Of a DNA stretch of 64,000 nt, positions 10,330-21,522 are shown in pieces (the first letter of the stretch is position 1; every line of letters begins with the position of its first letter). Below the pieces are notes generated by a model. It ran no database searches. It had not been told where the DNA came from and saw only the letters and a list, made by a program, of their open reading frames with translations. Source of the stretch: Flammula alnicola (taxonomy: Eukaryota; Basidiomycota; Agaricomycetes; Agaricales; Strophariaceae); NCBI GenBank assembly GCA_015499995.1, contig JADNRV010000142.1, positions 62,001 to 126,000 on the forward strand. Direction: 5' to 3'. A program made the translations under genes and the position numbers.

Positions 10330-12275
10330 ACAATTTATATTCCGATGCACGATCGCAGTTCGGTCCCTAACTAATACAAACGAGTACGCTACAATACCCA
10401 AAGCAAAAGAGAGGAGTTGGCTGCTCGCAGGGGAGCATGCGGCGCGCGCGAGCGCGACGCGGGCGAGACTGCACTGCAGCCTGAAACCCAAATAACGGAC
10501 CTCGCAGCCCAGGAAATACAAACGCGCGGCGTTGTTAACGCTACCAAACGTAAGGTGGATATGGATTAAAAGGGTGGACAGGGGGGTCACCCAGATGAAG
10601 TCAGAGCTTGCCCGGCTCTCCCCACTTCGTTGGCAAACTCGACGTTGTTGTTACACCATGGCAGGTCCTCCAAACGATGCGTGCCATAGACTCAGAGAGT
10701 CACAAGCGAAGCCATGCAACGAACACGGCTGCAGCCCTCGCGGGATTTATCGCACCATAATGGAAACACCTGCAGGCACTAGGTCTTGGGCCAAGGCCCC
10801 AACGACACCTAGGATCACCCCCCATCCAGAGTCCCTCATCCGACTCCAGCTGGGGGCCGGTTGAAAGCAAACGCCGTAACGTTGTCAGTCAAAAATTTCT
10901 CAAGACCCCACACTAGGTGCGGGGCCCTGTGAGCGTATGCACGAGAGGCAGACAGGACCCGAAGGGTCCTGGCTGCGTCTCGGAGTCCTTTGTCGATCTT
11001 GTCGCGAAGCTCGACGATTTTGCTGTCCTTGAGGCGCTCCCCAGGGCCAGAGTACTGGATCAGGACCTGCTTGCGAGTAGGTCCCGATAAGGTAAACGAA
11101 GGGGTGGTCTTCTGCTTCTTCACAGACGACGGCCCCATCGGAGATGACAGGAATCGTTTGTTGCCAGACAGTTCCGCCTGCATGGCAGGAACTCGAGGCG
11201 CTGGTGGATAACGAGGGGGTCCACCCCCAAAGGCACTACGGCCCATGGCGAGGTCCCTCTGGGACAACGGGTTGGCAGCGGCCATCTCAGCATAGCTGAG
11301 ACGACTGCTCTTCCAACCAGCCGGCTGTGGAGGAATAGGAGGCGGAGGCCTCAAGTAGGAATCCGCCGGCCTCTTGCGAGGCTGACAGGGGGCAGGGGCA
11401 CCCTTCGAAGGCACAGCCGGAGGCTGCGACTTCGGAGGTGCCTCTGCACCAGATGGCGCTGTAAACGCCGGCGCCCTAGCCTTGCCAGTGGACTTCCTAG
11501 TCCTGGGGGCAGGGGTCGCGGATGACATCCCAGTGTCCATGTCAGTGTCCATGGGACCCGACCTGGAAGCACCAGGGAGGATGGAGGCCGTGGAGGCATG
11601 AATCGTCTCCTCATGAGGGGAGACCGAGGCCACAACCGTTGAAGTAAGTTCGTGGACGGTGCGATTACCGTCCGCGTTGAGTGTAGTGGCTTCCCACCAT
11701 GAAGATGAGTACACCGCTGAGATAAACCCAACGATGGACAATGCGAGAGGTCGAGAGACCTCCGAACCAGCAGTATCCAAGGCTTCGCCGCCCGAACGAC
11801 GAAACCAGGACGATGCCATCTGGAGAGACTCAGAGAGTTGATGCATCACCTCGTCGTCTGTCTCCGGAGGTGCGGTGGTGCTATCACGGGTAGAAGGACC
11901 TGCAGGGGGGGCATCCTCCCCATACATGTCCTCGTCTTCGTCGCCAGGATTGCCCTCTTCGCCGTAGGGCACCTCACTGTCGTCGTGGATAACAGAGGAC
12001 CTCGATCGAGGTCGATCGGGTCTCGGTGTGAGTTGCCTCGTCTGCTGAGGAACTGGGGATGCGTACACCTGCCTCTGGGGGGAGGCAGATGCAGTAGACT
12101 GCGCTGCCTGGACAGACGCAGTGGTGGAAGGTGCCAACGACGCGAGGAAGGCCTCCTGTGCAGCACGCTTCTCCTCTGGGGTCAGACCAGCCAGAGGATT
12201 AGCAGCAGGTGTGGCAGGCGATCGGGTAGATCGATCGCCACCACCTTTGGGATTCGGATTGGATTTAGGCGGCAT
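9484..12275 (-). pseudogene. LINE ORF1: gag-like nucleic-acid binding protein
   Basis: Begins at ATG 12275 (MPPKSNPNPKGGG) with a long Pro/Ser/Thr-rich, probably disordered region. A more conserved domain follows (KIVELRDKIDKGLRDA), and then Cys/His knuckles near the C-terminus: CTRCWRWGHPKNSC, CARCSGPHEADVHC and a third CPSCRKDH block. Such ORF1 proteins coat LINE RNA. It is interrupted by the LINE tail at 10292-10933. One base is missing from a C7 run at about 10006-10012, since eight C would keep the frame to the knuckles. Confidence 0.85.
10292..10933 (-). mobile_element. Tad1-like LINE tail with unusually long target duplication (L5)
   Basis: Poly(T) at 10292-10323, then the complete LINE 3' UTR and the last 30 codons of ORF2 on the minus strand, inserted into ORF1 of L4. 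The flanking direct repeat is 36 bp long (10256-10291 and 10934-10969), against 13-17 bp for most other insertions here. The ORF1 reading frame across the join is restored when one repeat copy and the insert are removed. Confidence 0.88.
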
Positions 12276-12394
12276 TGCTTGCTAGTAACAGAGCGCCCAA
12301 GAGCGCTCGACGGTGTGAAGCTGTGGGGGACGATGTTGCTGGTTGCTGGATTTGTTCCCACGGTCGACCATAGTAGTTACTGGAAAAGGAGAGA

Positions 12395-14216
12395 TGCACC
12401 TTCCTACTGCACCTCTGCCTAATACTACTCCATATGCAGAATGGTACAAGAAGAAACCAGATGTGAGCCATTTGCGTGTTTGGGGCTGCACTGCATATGT
12501 CTATATTCAAAGGGACAAACGCAAGTCGCTTCAGCCACACATGGAGAAATGCATCTTTGTTGGTTACCCTACTGGTTACAAGGGTTGGCAGTTCTACAAT
12601 CCAGCCACAAAGAAGTTTATAATCTCTGAACGTGCTGTGTTTGATGAGCGTCACTTCCCTGGCATTGCTGGCTCTGGCCCACTCGCCAAAAACACTCCTA
12701 TGCCAATTGGCACGCCTTTGGAACCGGAGACTGCTCCTTTTGTGCTGGAAATCGGGGGGATGATCATGATGATAATTTGATTCCTCCTGTGCAAATTCCG
12801 CGTCCTGCTGTTATTCCTGCACCGCCTGCGCCTGCTAACGCACCTGATGCTCCTCCTGAACCTCCTGTTGTACCGTCTATTCCAGAACAGCCTCCTGCAC
12901 CTGCGCCTCGCACTCCTACACCACCACCGCAGCCTAGACGCTCTACGCGTATTTCTAAGCAACCTGGTGAATGGTGGAAAGTCACACCTGCTCCGCCACC
13001 TCCAGTTGAGGAAGACGATGATGCAGCTAATGATGATGGTCTTGAGTATGTGCAATTTGCTGGTGCTGCGTCGACCTCAGATCCTCGCAACTACAGGCAA
13101 GCAATGAAGGGCGATGATGCGGACAAGTGGCGTGATGCTGCAAATGCAGAGTACAATACTTTGCTCCAGAATGGCACTTGGGAGTTAGTTGATCTCCCAC
13201 CTGGAGAAAAGGCCATTGGCTCTGGTTGGGTGTTTAAAGTCAAACGCAATGCGGACGGTTCTATTGAGCACTACAAGGCTCGCTTGGTCGCCAAGGGCTA
13301 TAGTCAACGCCCTGGAGTTGACTATGACGAGGTCTTTGCTCCCACATTCTGTCCTGCAACTCTGCGCATGATCTTTGCATTGGCTGCACTTGAGAACCTT
13401 GAACTGCGCTCTGTTGACATTTCAGCTGCTTTTACCAATGGTGACCTAGATGAGTGGATATACATGATACAACCTGAAGGTTTTCACCAAGGTGGACCTA
13501 ATATGGTTTGTAGACTCCGAAAATCTCTCTATGGTCTCAAGCAGTCTGCGCGTCAATGGAATATCAAGTTGCATGCTGCTCTCACTGAGATGGGCTTCAA
13601 ACGCGTTGAATCTGACCGCTCTGTCTATATCTACTCTAATGGAGACGTCAAGATCTTTGTGCCCATTTACATTGATGACATTACCTTTGCATCCAAGTCC
13701 ACTGCAGCTCTTGACAATGCGGTCAAGCAACTTGCTCAGCACTTCAAATGTTGTGATCTCGGACCCACTGAGTTCCTACTTGGTGTTGCAGTCACTAGAG
13801 ATCGCCAGAAGCATCTTGTCTCGCTCCATCAGCGCCAATTCATTCTGGACATGCTTGAGCGCTACAGTATGACCGATTCGCATCCTGTGCTTACTCCTAT
13901 TGCACCTGGCACTGTCTTGTCCAAAGACATGGGTCCTCAGAATGCCGCAGAAGTGGAAGCTATGCGCAATACTCCTTACCTCAGTGCTATTGGGTCTTTG
14001 CAGTATTTGGCTACCATGACTCGCCCTGATATTGCGCATGCTGTGTCATATTTGGCACGCTTTAACTGCAATCCTGGTCCCAGGCATTGGGCTGCTGTCA
14101 AGCATTTGTTCCGCTATCTCAAGGGCACCTTAGAGTACAAGTTGCAGTATTCTGGTGAAATTGGCTCTGAGCTGTTCACCACTTACTCTGATGCTGCTCA
14201 TGATGATTGCATTGAC
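12395..14216 (+). pseudogene. Copia integrase C-terminus and reverse transcriptase
   Basis: Reads from the end of the integrase (HLRVWGCTAYV, CIFVGYPTGYKGWQFY) through a Pro-rich linker into the RT. RT landmarks are VDISAAFTNGDLDEWIYM, LYGLKQSARQWN and the catalytic YIDD, followed by the SLQYLATMTRPDIAHAVSYL connection and the first residues of RNase H. A single missing G in the run at 12754-12759 splits it into two frames. The 5' side is cut by LINE L4. At 14216 it passes in frame into a LINE tail, so the annotated frame ends at 14408 with LINE C-terminal residues. It cannot move on its own. Confidence 0.9.
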
Positions 14217-14955
14217 ACTGGTGACGATCCATTGGCTTTCGGTTGTACGTGTGGGGTTTATCCTCAGACGCACGATCATCTCTTTGGGTGCCCTAAGCTC
14301 CCAATGCTACCTCACAGGGCCCCGCACCTAGTGTGGGGTCTTGAGAAATTTTTGACTGACAACGTTACAGTGTTTGCTTTCAACCGGCTCCCAGCTGGAG
14401 TTGGATGAGGGACTCTGGATGGGGGGTGATCCTAGGTGTCGTTGGGGCCTTGGCCCAAGACCTAGTGCCCGCAGGTGTTTCCACGTTGGACTGTTCCGGA
14501 CCCGTAAGGGCGAGGGGCCTGTTCGTCGCAGGCTTCGATTGTCGGCCTTAGTGGGCGGCTTTTGGCACGATATCCCGTGGAGGACCCGCATTGGTGTAAC
14601 GAGGACGTCGAGTTTGCCGAATAAGTGGGGAGAGCCGGGCAAGCTCTGACTTCATCTGGGTGACCCCCCTGTCCACCCTTTTAATCCATATCTACCTTAC
14701 GCTCGGTAGCGTTAACAACGCCGCGCGTTTGCATTTCCTGGGCTGCGAGGTCCATCATTTGGGTTTCAGGCTGCTGCGCAGTCTCGCCCGCGCGCTCGCA
14801 CGCGCCGCATGCTCCCCTGCAAGCAACTAACTCCTTTCTTTTGCTTTGGGTATTGTAGCGTACTCGTTTGTATTAGTTAGGGACCGAACTGCGCTCGTGC
14901 ATCGGAATACAAATTGTTGATTTTAAAAAATAAAAATAAAAAAAAAAAAAAAAAA
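14217..14955 (+). mobile_element. Tad1-like LINE tail fused to Copia (L6)
   Basis: The last ORF2 codons, the 3' UTR and a mixed poly(A) ending at 14955. The junction with Copia is at exactly the base where L2 joins Copia at 1609. Downstream there is no Copia sequence and no target duplication; a minus-strand LINE starts at once. This fits a Copia-LINE read-through transcript that ended at the LINE poly(A) and was itself retrotransposed, or a duplicated segment. Confidence 0.85.
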
Positions 14956-15906
14956 GAGAGTTGCGGCCGCCCACTTCAAGCCACGGCCCGCCGCGCACGG
15001 GGGTCGGACGGAGAGGATTACCCTTTAGATCCTCCAACTCCAAGAAATTGGAGCCAAGTAAATTGGAAACCTCGTCGACCTCTGTCGACCAGGCATCCCG
15101 TGCTACAGTGTCAGCTTTGTTCTTGAGCCAAGCTACAGATAGAGGAGTATTCGGCATAACAGGTACACCAGGAAACCCCAGGATGAGGTCATGAGCCTCT
15201 TGATGAATGTCCCATTCCATATCGGAAGGAGACTCTGCAAAAACGACTTTGCGGTTGCCACCACCCTGGAACCATCGTTCGAGTGTCCGACACACTATCA
15301 GAGATGAGCCCTGATGAGAGTGCGGGGAAGGATCAACGGCCATTCGAGCAGCATGCATCGAATCCGTGAAAATAACTACCCTGGTGACGTCTCTGAATGC
15401 TACCATTGCAGAGATAGCCACCGAGATGGCATCGAGCTCAGCATCACTGCTAATAGCTCGTCTGGAAGAGTGACATCTGGCCAATACCAGAGCACCCTGC
15501 CATTTGATAACAATGCCGTTGGCGGCCTGCCAGGGCCCTGGGGGACCGAGCCGTCGACACCAGCATATGCGGTTCCTGGCTCATCGTCACACCTCTCGAT
15601 GAGTTTGTCCAGTACGATTTTCCAAGCAGCATCAGGGTCTTCAGCCCTGCTGATACGGGGTTTAGCCATCCATGTAAACCGGCTCGCATGCCGATCCATT
15701 AGACGATATCCAGGCCTGGCGTCTGGAGCGAAAGGCTCCAGTTCCTCCAGACCAGCAGGGTGGAACAATGCATTGCCCACAAGTCTGCCATGCACCTTGT
15801 CTCGGTGACGCTCAGTCATATTCTCCATAGCCATCTTATGAGGAATGGCTTTTTTAAGTAGAGGCCCAGCCATGAATGACCGGACCGGATGGGTGTCAGA
15901 CAAGAA

Positions 15907-15990
15907 GGGGCGTGGTGGCTTAGCGGTTACTGCGTTGCCTTTAAGGGTGGCTGTGCACCATCCGAGAGGTTGTGGGTTCGATTCCTGCAC
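15907..15990 (+). promoter_or_regulatory. tRNA-like head with A and B boxes (SINE1b)
   Basis: A box TGGCTTAGCGG at 15916-15926 and B box GGTTCGATTCC at 15975-15985, 48 nt apart, with a T-arm-like stem around the B box. Near-identical to the head at 8342-8425. It would be expected to drive RNA polymerase III transcription of the element. Confidence 0.78.
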
Positions 15991-16931
15991 ATAGCAAGTA
16001 CCATAAGCTTGTGACCGTGGGCTCCTCGCTGCAGTGCCGGAATGTAAGTCGTCTGCCGTTGGGCGCGCTGTCGGTGCTGTCGTTCTTTGAGGGCCTTCGG
16101 CAACCCACTGTAGTCCCCTTTGGGCGATGTGGGGTGCACGGGAGCGCTGTACCGTAAGTCGTCTGCCATGTTGCGGGGCGCAGCAGTTGTTGCCGAGCAT
16201 GCGCTCCTCGCTGTAGGGCGCAAGGGCCGTATGGTCGCTACAGGGGGCGGGCACAATGACCACTGTCGTAGGCCTACGTCGGGCGGTGGGAGTGTCCGGG
16301 GTCCAAGTGATTCCGCGGAATGCTGATGTAAGTCGACCCTGGCACATTTGGGATCGTCGCTCGGCCTTATAGGTCGGTAAGTCGGCCAGGCTCGTGCAAA
16401 GCCGCTTTGGGGCACCTCGGATAGCAGCCCGTAAAGGGTCCGAAAGGATAGGGCACGGTAAGAACCGGGAATCGGTCTGATAACAACCCGACCTTGGGGA
16501 GACCACCGGCATCGATCCGGGTTTCGGTCGCATACCCACCCCTCTCGAGGGCTAGGACAGGGCACCCGGCACGGCGCAACAGAGTAGTGAGTGCCGTCGT
16601 TAGTCGTAACAGGTCGAGCTCCCGGCTGCACGGCTGGGTAGGGGGCTTTCAGCAAGACAGTGACTCTGGACAGGATTGGGGATCCGCGCCGCAAGGCATA
16701 AGCGAACCACCTGCCGGGGGACGGGAAGGTTAAGCCGGGTGTCGCGCCCCGGTAAGACTGAGCCGTAGCGGTACTCGGATAGTCCCCTTGTACTGGCTCG
16801 ACAGATCTATATCCACTGTCGCTCGATTGGGCATAATAAGTTCCAATTCGGGTTAAGTTGAAGCGGCAATGTTGGGGGCAGGGACTCGATGAGCCCCCTC
16901 CAATCGGTCTCCCCGCAAGGGGGGGCCTAAA

Positions 16932-19106
16932 TTGCGACACATGGTGAGGGCTGGATGGGCGAGAGGGTTGAGGACTAGCGTCCTTGCCTTTGACCTTGCT
17001 CAGTTCTTCCCTTCTCTTAATCATGAGGTTCTCATGATAATTCTCCGGAAGCTTGGCTTTCCGCCTCTGGTGGTCAAGTTTTTCAGTTCTTATCTGGTAG
17101 AGAGGAAGACGCAGTATGCGTGGAATTCCTTCCTGTCAGACCCTCTGCAGGCAGATGTAGGTGTGGGACAGGGCTCTGCCCTGTCCCCTGTCTTGTCTGC
17201 TATTTACTTGGCGCCTATCATGCGTCTTTTCTACAAGAGGTGCCGTGAGATTCATCTTGCGGTTGACCTTCTGTCATATGTTGACGATGGTACCCTGATT
17301 TCTCAGGAGACCGGACTTGATCCCAATGTTGTAAACCTTCGTAAGGCTTACAAGATTATATTTGAGCTTTTTACCAAGTTTGCTCTCGCTCTGGAGCACG
17401 CGAAGTCGGAGATTTTTCACTTCGACAACATGGCTTCAGTTTATAACCCTGCCATTGATTTGGGTGAAGAACCCTACACTGCAGGCAAATGGCTCAAGCC
17501 TAAGCCGTTCTGGCGATATCTTGGGTTTTATTTTGATCGCAAGCTCACTTTCAAGGAGCATGTGAGGTACTATTCCACCAAAGGGTTCACATCGGTCGTC
17601 TCGATGCGAATGCTGGGGTCTTCTACCAGAGGGTTGCCGCCGCATCTTAAGCGCCTCCTTTACCGCACGTGCGTTGTCCCCATAATCACTTATGGCTACC
17701 GCATGTGGTATTTTCGCAAGGCCCGGAACAAGGGGCTTATCGCGCAACTCACCAACGTCCAGCGTAAAGCTGGGCTTTGGATTACTGGGTGCTTTCGCAC
17801 TTCTCCCTCGTATGGCGTCAAGGCCCTTGCCGGCCTCTTGCCCATGCCCCTACTTTTGGACAGATTGAACTCTCGGGCAGTTGCTCGGATCTCTCTCTTG
17901 TCTGATACTCACCCGGTCCGGTCATTTATGGCTGGGCCTTTACTTAAGAAAGCCACTCCTCACAAGATGGCGATTCAAAACTTTACCGAGCGCCAACAAG
18001 AAAAGTTGCGCGGTGGACTTGTGGGCAATGCGTTGTTCCACCCCGCGGGTCTGGAGGAACTGGAGCCTTTTGCTCCAGACGCCAGGCCTGGATATCGTCT
18101 AATGGACCGGCATGCGAGCCGGTTTACATGGATGACTAAACCCCGTGTTAGCAGGGCTGAAGATCCTGATGCTGCGTGGAAAATCGTACTGGACAAACTC
18201 ATCGAGAAGTGTGACGATGAGCCAGGAACTGCATATGCTGGTGTCGACGGCTCGGTCCCCCCGGGGCCCTGGCAGGCCGCCAACGGCATTGTTATCAAAC
18301 GGCAGGGTGCGCTGGTTTTAGCCAGGTGCCACTCTTCCGGACGGGCAATAAGCACTGACGCTGAGCTCGACGCCATCTCGGTGGCTATCTCTGCAATAGT
18401 AGCATTCGGAGACGTCACTAGGATAGTCATTTTCACGGATTCGATGCATGCTGCTCGAATGGCCGTTGATCCTTCCCCGCATTCTCATCAGGGCTCTTCT
18501 CTGATAGTATGTCGGACACTTGAACGATGGTTCCAGGGTGGTGGCAACCGCAAAGTCGTTTTTGCAGAGTCTCCTTCCGATATGGAGTGGGACATCCATC
18601 AGGAGGCTCATGACCTCATCTTGGGGTTTCCCGGTGTGCCTGTTACACCGAATACCCCTGTATCTATTGCTTGGCTTAAGAATAAAGCCGACACTGTAGT
18701 GCGGGATGCCTGGTCGACAGAGGTCGACAAGGTTCCCAATTTACTTGGCTCCAATTTTTTGGAGTTAGAGGATCTAAAGGGTAATCCTCTCCGTCCGACC
18801 CCCATTCGCGGTGGGCTGTGGCTTGAAGTAGGCGGCCGCAACTCTCAGTTGTTCGCCCGCATGTGCCGTGTAATAACGAATCATGCTCCGATCGGCTCGT
18901 ATTACGAGCGGTTCAAAATCGATGATCCATTGGCTCTCGGTTGTACGTGTGGGGTTTATCCTCAGACGCGCGATCATCTCTTTGGGTGCCCTAAGCTCCC
19001 GATGCTACCTCACAGGGCCCCGCACCTAGTGTGGGGTCTTGAGAAATTCTTGACTGACAACGTTACGGCGTTTGCTTTCAACCGGCCCCCAGCCGGAGTC
19101 GGATGA
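16932..19106 (+). CDS. LINE ORF2 fragment, open: reverse transcriptase, RNase H, Cys/His tail
   Basis: An uninterrupted 724-codon frame. RT motifs: VLAFDLAQFFPSLNHEV, GVGQGSALSPVLSAIYL and the catalytic SYVDDGTL, followed by the thumb region. RNase H shows AYAGVDGSVP, STDAELDAI and IFTDSMHAAR. It ends with a CTCGVYPQTRDHLFGC motif. The upstream endonuclease is absent and the first ATG lies inside the RT, so this is a truncated protein. It would have no proper start of its own beyond the tRNA-headed leader. It is the best-preserved RT/RNase H of its subfamily in the window and keeps the frame (GGTGGTGGC) where the copies at 48866 and 53362 have a shortened G run. Confidence 0.9.
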   Translation: MRHMVRAGWARGLRTSVLAFDLAQFFPSLNHEVLMIILRKLGFPPLVVKFFSSYLVERKTQYAWNSFLSDPLQADVGVGQGSALSPVLSAIYLAPIMRLFYKRCREIHLAVDLLSYVDDGTLISQETGLDPNVVNLRKAYKIIFELFTKFALALEHAKSEIFHFDNMASVYNPAIDLGEEPYTAGKWLKPKPFWRYLGFYFDRKLTFKEHVRYYSTKGFTSVVSMRMLGSSTRGLPPHLKRLLYRTCVVPIITYGYRMWYFRKARNKGLIAQLTNVQRKAGLWITGCFRTSPSYGVKALAGLLPMPLLLDRLNSRAVARISLLSDTHPVRSFMAGPLLKKATPHKMAIQNFTERQQEKLRGGLVGNALFHPAGLEELEPFAPDARPGYRLMDRHASRFTWMTKPRVSRAEDPDAAWKIVLDKLIEKCDDEPGTAYAGVDGSVPPGPWQAANGIVIKRQGALVLARCHSSGRAISTDAELDAISVAISAIVAFGDVTRIVIFTDSMHAARMAVDPSPHSHQGSSLIVCRTLERWFQGGGNRKVVFAESPSDMEWDIHQEAHDLILGFPGVPVTPNTPVSIAWLKNKADTVVRDAWSTEVDKVPNLLGSNFLELEDLKGNPLRPTPIRGGLWLEVGGRNSQLFARMCRVITNHAPIGSYYERFKIDDPLALGCTCGVYPQTRDHLFGCPKLPMLPHRAPHLVWGLEKFLTDNVTAFAFNRPPAGVG

Positions 19107-20467
19107 GGGACTCTGGATGGGGGTGATCCTGGGCGTCGTCGGGGCCTTGGCCCAAGACCTAGTGCCCGTAGGTGTTTCCATTATGGTGCGATAAATCCCG
19201 CGAGGGCCGCAGCCGTGTTCGTTGCATGGCTTCGCTTGTGACTCTCTGAGTCTATGGCACGCATCATTTGGAGGACCCGCCATGGTGTAACGACAACGTC
19301 GAGTTTGCCAACGAAGTGGGGAGAGCCGGGCAAGCTCTGACTTCATCTGGGTGACCCCCTGTCTACCCTTTAATCCATATTTACCTTACGTTCGGTAGCG
19401 TTAACAACGCCGCGCGTTTGTACTTCCTGGGCTGCGAGGTCCGTCATTTGGGTTTCAGTCTGCTGCGCAGTCTCGCCCGCGTCGCGCTCACGCGCGCCGC
19501 ATGCTCCCCTGCGAGCAACCAATTTCTTTCTTTTGCGATGGGTATTGTAGCGTACTCGTTTGTATTAGTTAGAGTCCGAGCTGCGTTCGAGTTTCGGAAT
19601 ATAAATTGTTGATTTTAAAAAAAAAAAAAAAAAAAAAAAAGGGTGTCAGACAAGAGAGAAATCCGAGCAACTGCCCGAGAGTTCAACCTGTCCAGAAGTA
19701 AAGGCATGGGCAGAAGGCCGGCAAGGGCCTCAACGCCATACGAGGGAGAAGTGCGGAAGCACCCAGTGATCCAGAGCCCAGCCTTACGCTGGACATTGGT
19801 GAGCTGCGCAATAAGACCCTTGTTCCGGGCCTTGCGAAAATACCACATGCGGTAGCCATAAGTAATTATGGGGATAATGCACGTGCGGTAGAGGAGGCGC
19901 TTAAGATGCGGCGGCAGCCCTCTGGTAGAAGACCCAAGCATTTTCATCAATACAACCGATGTAAATCCTTTGGTGGAATAGTATCTCACATGCTCCTTGA
20001 AAGTCAGCTTGCGATCAAAGTAAAACCCAAGATATCGCCAAAACGGCTTTGGCTTGAGCCACTTGCCTGCAGTGTAGGGTTCTTCACCCAAATCTATGGC
20101 AGGATTATAAACTGAAGCTGTGTTATCGAAGTGAAAAATCTCTGACTTCGCGTGCTCCAGAGCAAGAGCGAACTTGGTAAAAAGCTCAAATATAATCTTG
20201 TAAGCCTTACGAAGGTTTACAACATTGGGATCGAGTCCAGCCTCTTGAGAAATTAGAGTACCGTCATCCACATATGACAGAAGGTCAACCGCAAGATGAA
20301 TCTCGCGGCACCTCTTGTAGAATAGATGCATGATAGGCGCCAAGTAGATAGCCGACAGGACAGAGGACAGGGCAGAGCCCTGTCCCACGCCCACATCTGC
20401 TTGCAAAGGGTCTGACAGAAAGGAGTTCCACGCATACTGCGTCTTCCTTTCTACCAGATAAGAACTG

Positions 20468-20560
20468 GGCCACAGTAGCCCAGTGGTTTCGATCACTAAA
20501 GACCTGTTGAGGTGGCTGTGCAGCTGCTGGAAAGGTTGCGGGTTCGATTCCTGCTCACCC
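20468..20560 (+). promoter_or_regulatory. tRNA-like head with A and B boxes (SINE2)
   Basis: Contains TAGCCCAGTGG (A box) and GGTTCGATTCC (B box) within a GCGGG/CCTGC T-arm-like stem. It shares the segment GGTGGCTGTGCA and the B-box region with the SINE1 head, so the two heads come from related tRNA-like ancestors with a long variable arm. Confidence 0.72.
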
Positions 20561-21522
20561 CTTCTACCTGATTACAAAGGAGGGAGTTTGTGACAAACAG
20601 TTGGTTACTGTCACAATCGGTACTGTACGCCGGTAAACGGATACAGGACTAAGGCTGGTCGTCATGATCCTCCGGCCGTGTGGGATGCGGATCTCCGGGC
20701 CTGGCAAGCCTACGGCATATCGGGGGGGAACGATCACCGTACCCCAAATTGGCAGGCTTGATACACCTGTCGTACCCATTGCGGGAGCGAAAGCACAGGG
20801 GGCAGTAAGCGGGGGTAGTTATATTTAGAACAAGCCGAACGTCCTGAGAAGGGCCAGGCCACCCTCCACCGCTGAAGACCGGTCCAGCGCCAACTGGCAT
20901 AAACCGAGTCGGATGGTTGTTAGTCAGCATCGAAGGGCAGGGTCGATCTGCAAGCTGTAAAGTGCGGCATCATTGGTGGCCTCTACCAGGGTCACTCAAT
21001 GGTTGGGCGAATAGTCCGGGGACCATGAACCGCCTTACTGGGAGGCCGTAGGAGTTAGCCCCGGGCCGTTGCAGACACTCCGGGGGGTATCTCCGCAAGG
21101 TTGGCCCCTTGGACCGAGCATACCATTAGGGAAGGTAGCCCGAAATAACTCCATGCTGAGACTTGTCTGTCGGATCAGTTCTCAGATGCACAACATGGTT
21201 GGTTGCTGGCAAGGCAGAGAGTGGGGACAGGTGGGGATCCGCGCCAATTGGCTTAAGCGAACCAGCTGCCCTGCAACGGGAAACCGAGTACTCGGGGCTC
21301 TATATGAACTCCCCGGGGAGACGCGAGCCGTAGCGGGCCAGGGCAGTCCCCTGCGACCCGGCTCGAGGAGAGCACTAAATCCTCTGTCGGGTCACCTGGC
21401 TGATTAAGCCAGGTATTGAGTCTAAGTTGATTCCGGGTACCAGCGCAAGCTGGCGTCTGCCCCGCAAGGGCGCAAGATGGTAGGGCTTCCCTTCGGGGGG
21501 CCCTATAGCTCGTAAACTGTTG

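Larger units (their letters stand above)
6809..12394 (-). mobile_element. Tad1-like LINE with intact 5' end, nested insertions (copy L4)
   Basis: Minus-strand LINE whose 5' end (sequence TCTCTCCTTTTCCAGTAAC) lies at 12394, directly against Copia sequence. It reads ORF1 then ORF2 (endonuclease and linker) down to 6809, where a GGAATCC element cuts it before the RT. It is broken twice: by a small LINE tail at 10292-10933 and by a tRNA-headed element at 6839-8426. With these removed the LINE sequence joins exactly at the duplicated target sites. Confidence 0.9.
15906..19640 (+). mobile_element. Chimera of tRNA-headed element and LINE (SINE1b-LINE)
   Basis: One insertion unit flanked by the 15 bp duplication GGGTGTCAGACAAGA (15891-15905 and 19641-19655). 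It starts with a tRNA-like head (15907-15990) and has the same body of about 1 kb as SINE1a up to about 16934. It then switches directly to LINE sequence from the start of the RT through RNase H, stop, 3' UTR and poly(A) (19617-19640). In SINE1a the body ends at the same place but is joined to the LINE 3' UTR instead. Joining at a fixed body end and variable LINE positions is what template switching during reverse transcription would give. Confidence 0.87.

Noticed and set aside
14217..15905. Twin priming (5' inversion) as the cause of the plus LINE tail next to minus LINE sequence
   Set aside because: In twin priming the poly(A) lies at the outer end; here it lies at the junction between the two orientations.
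15907..15990. A functional tRNA gene
   Set aside because: A and B boxes are present but no complete acceptor stem or anticodon arm; the copy at 8342-8425 is the head of the same mobile element.
15400..17024. Minus-strand ORFs of 365 and 379 codons across 15400-17024
   Set aside because: They span the border of a minus LINE and the non-coding body of a plus-strand tRNA-headed element and have no domain continuity.
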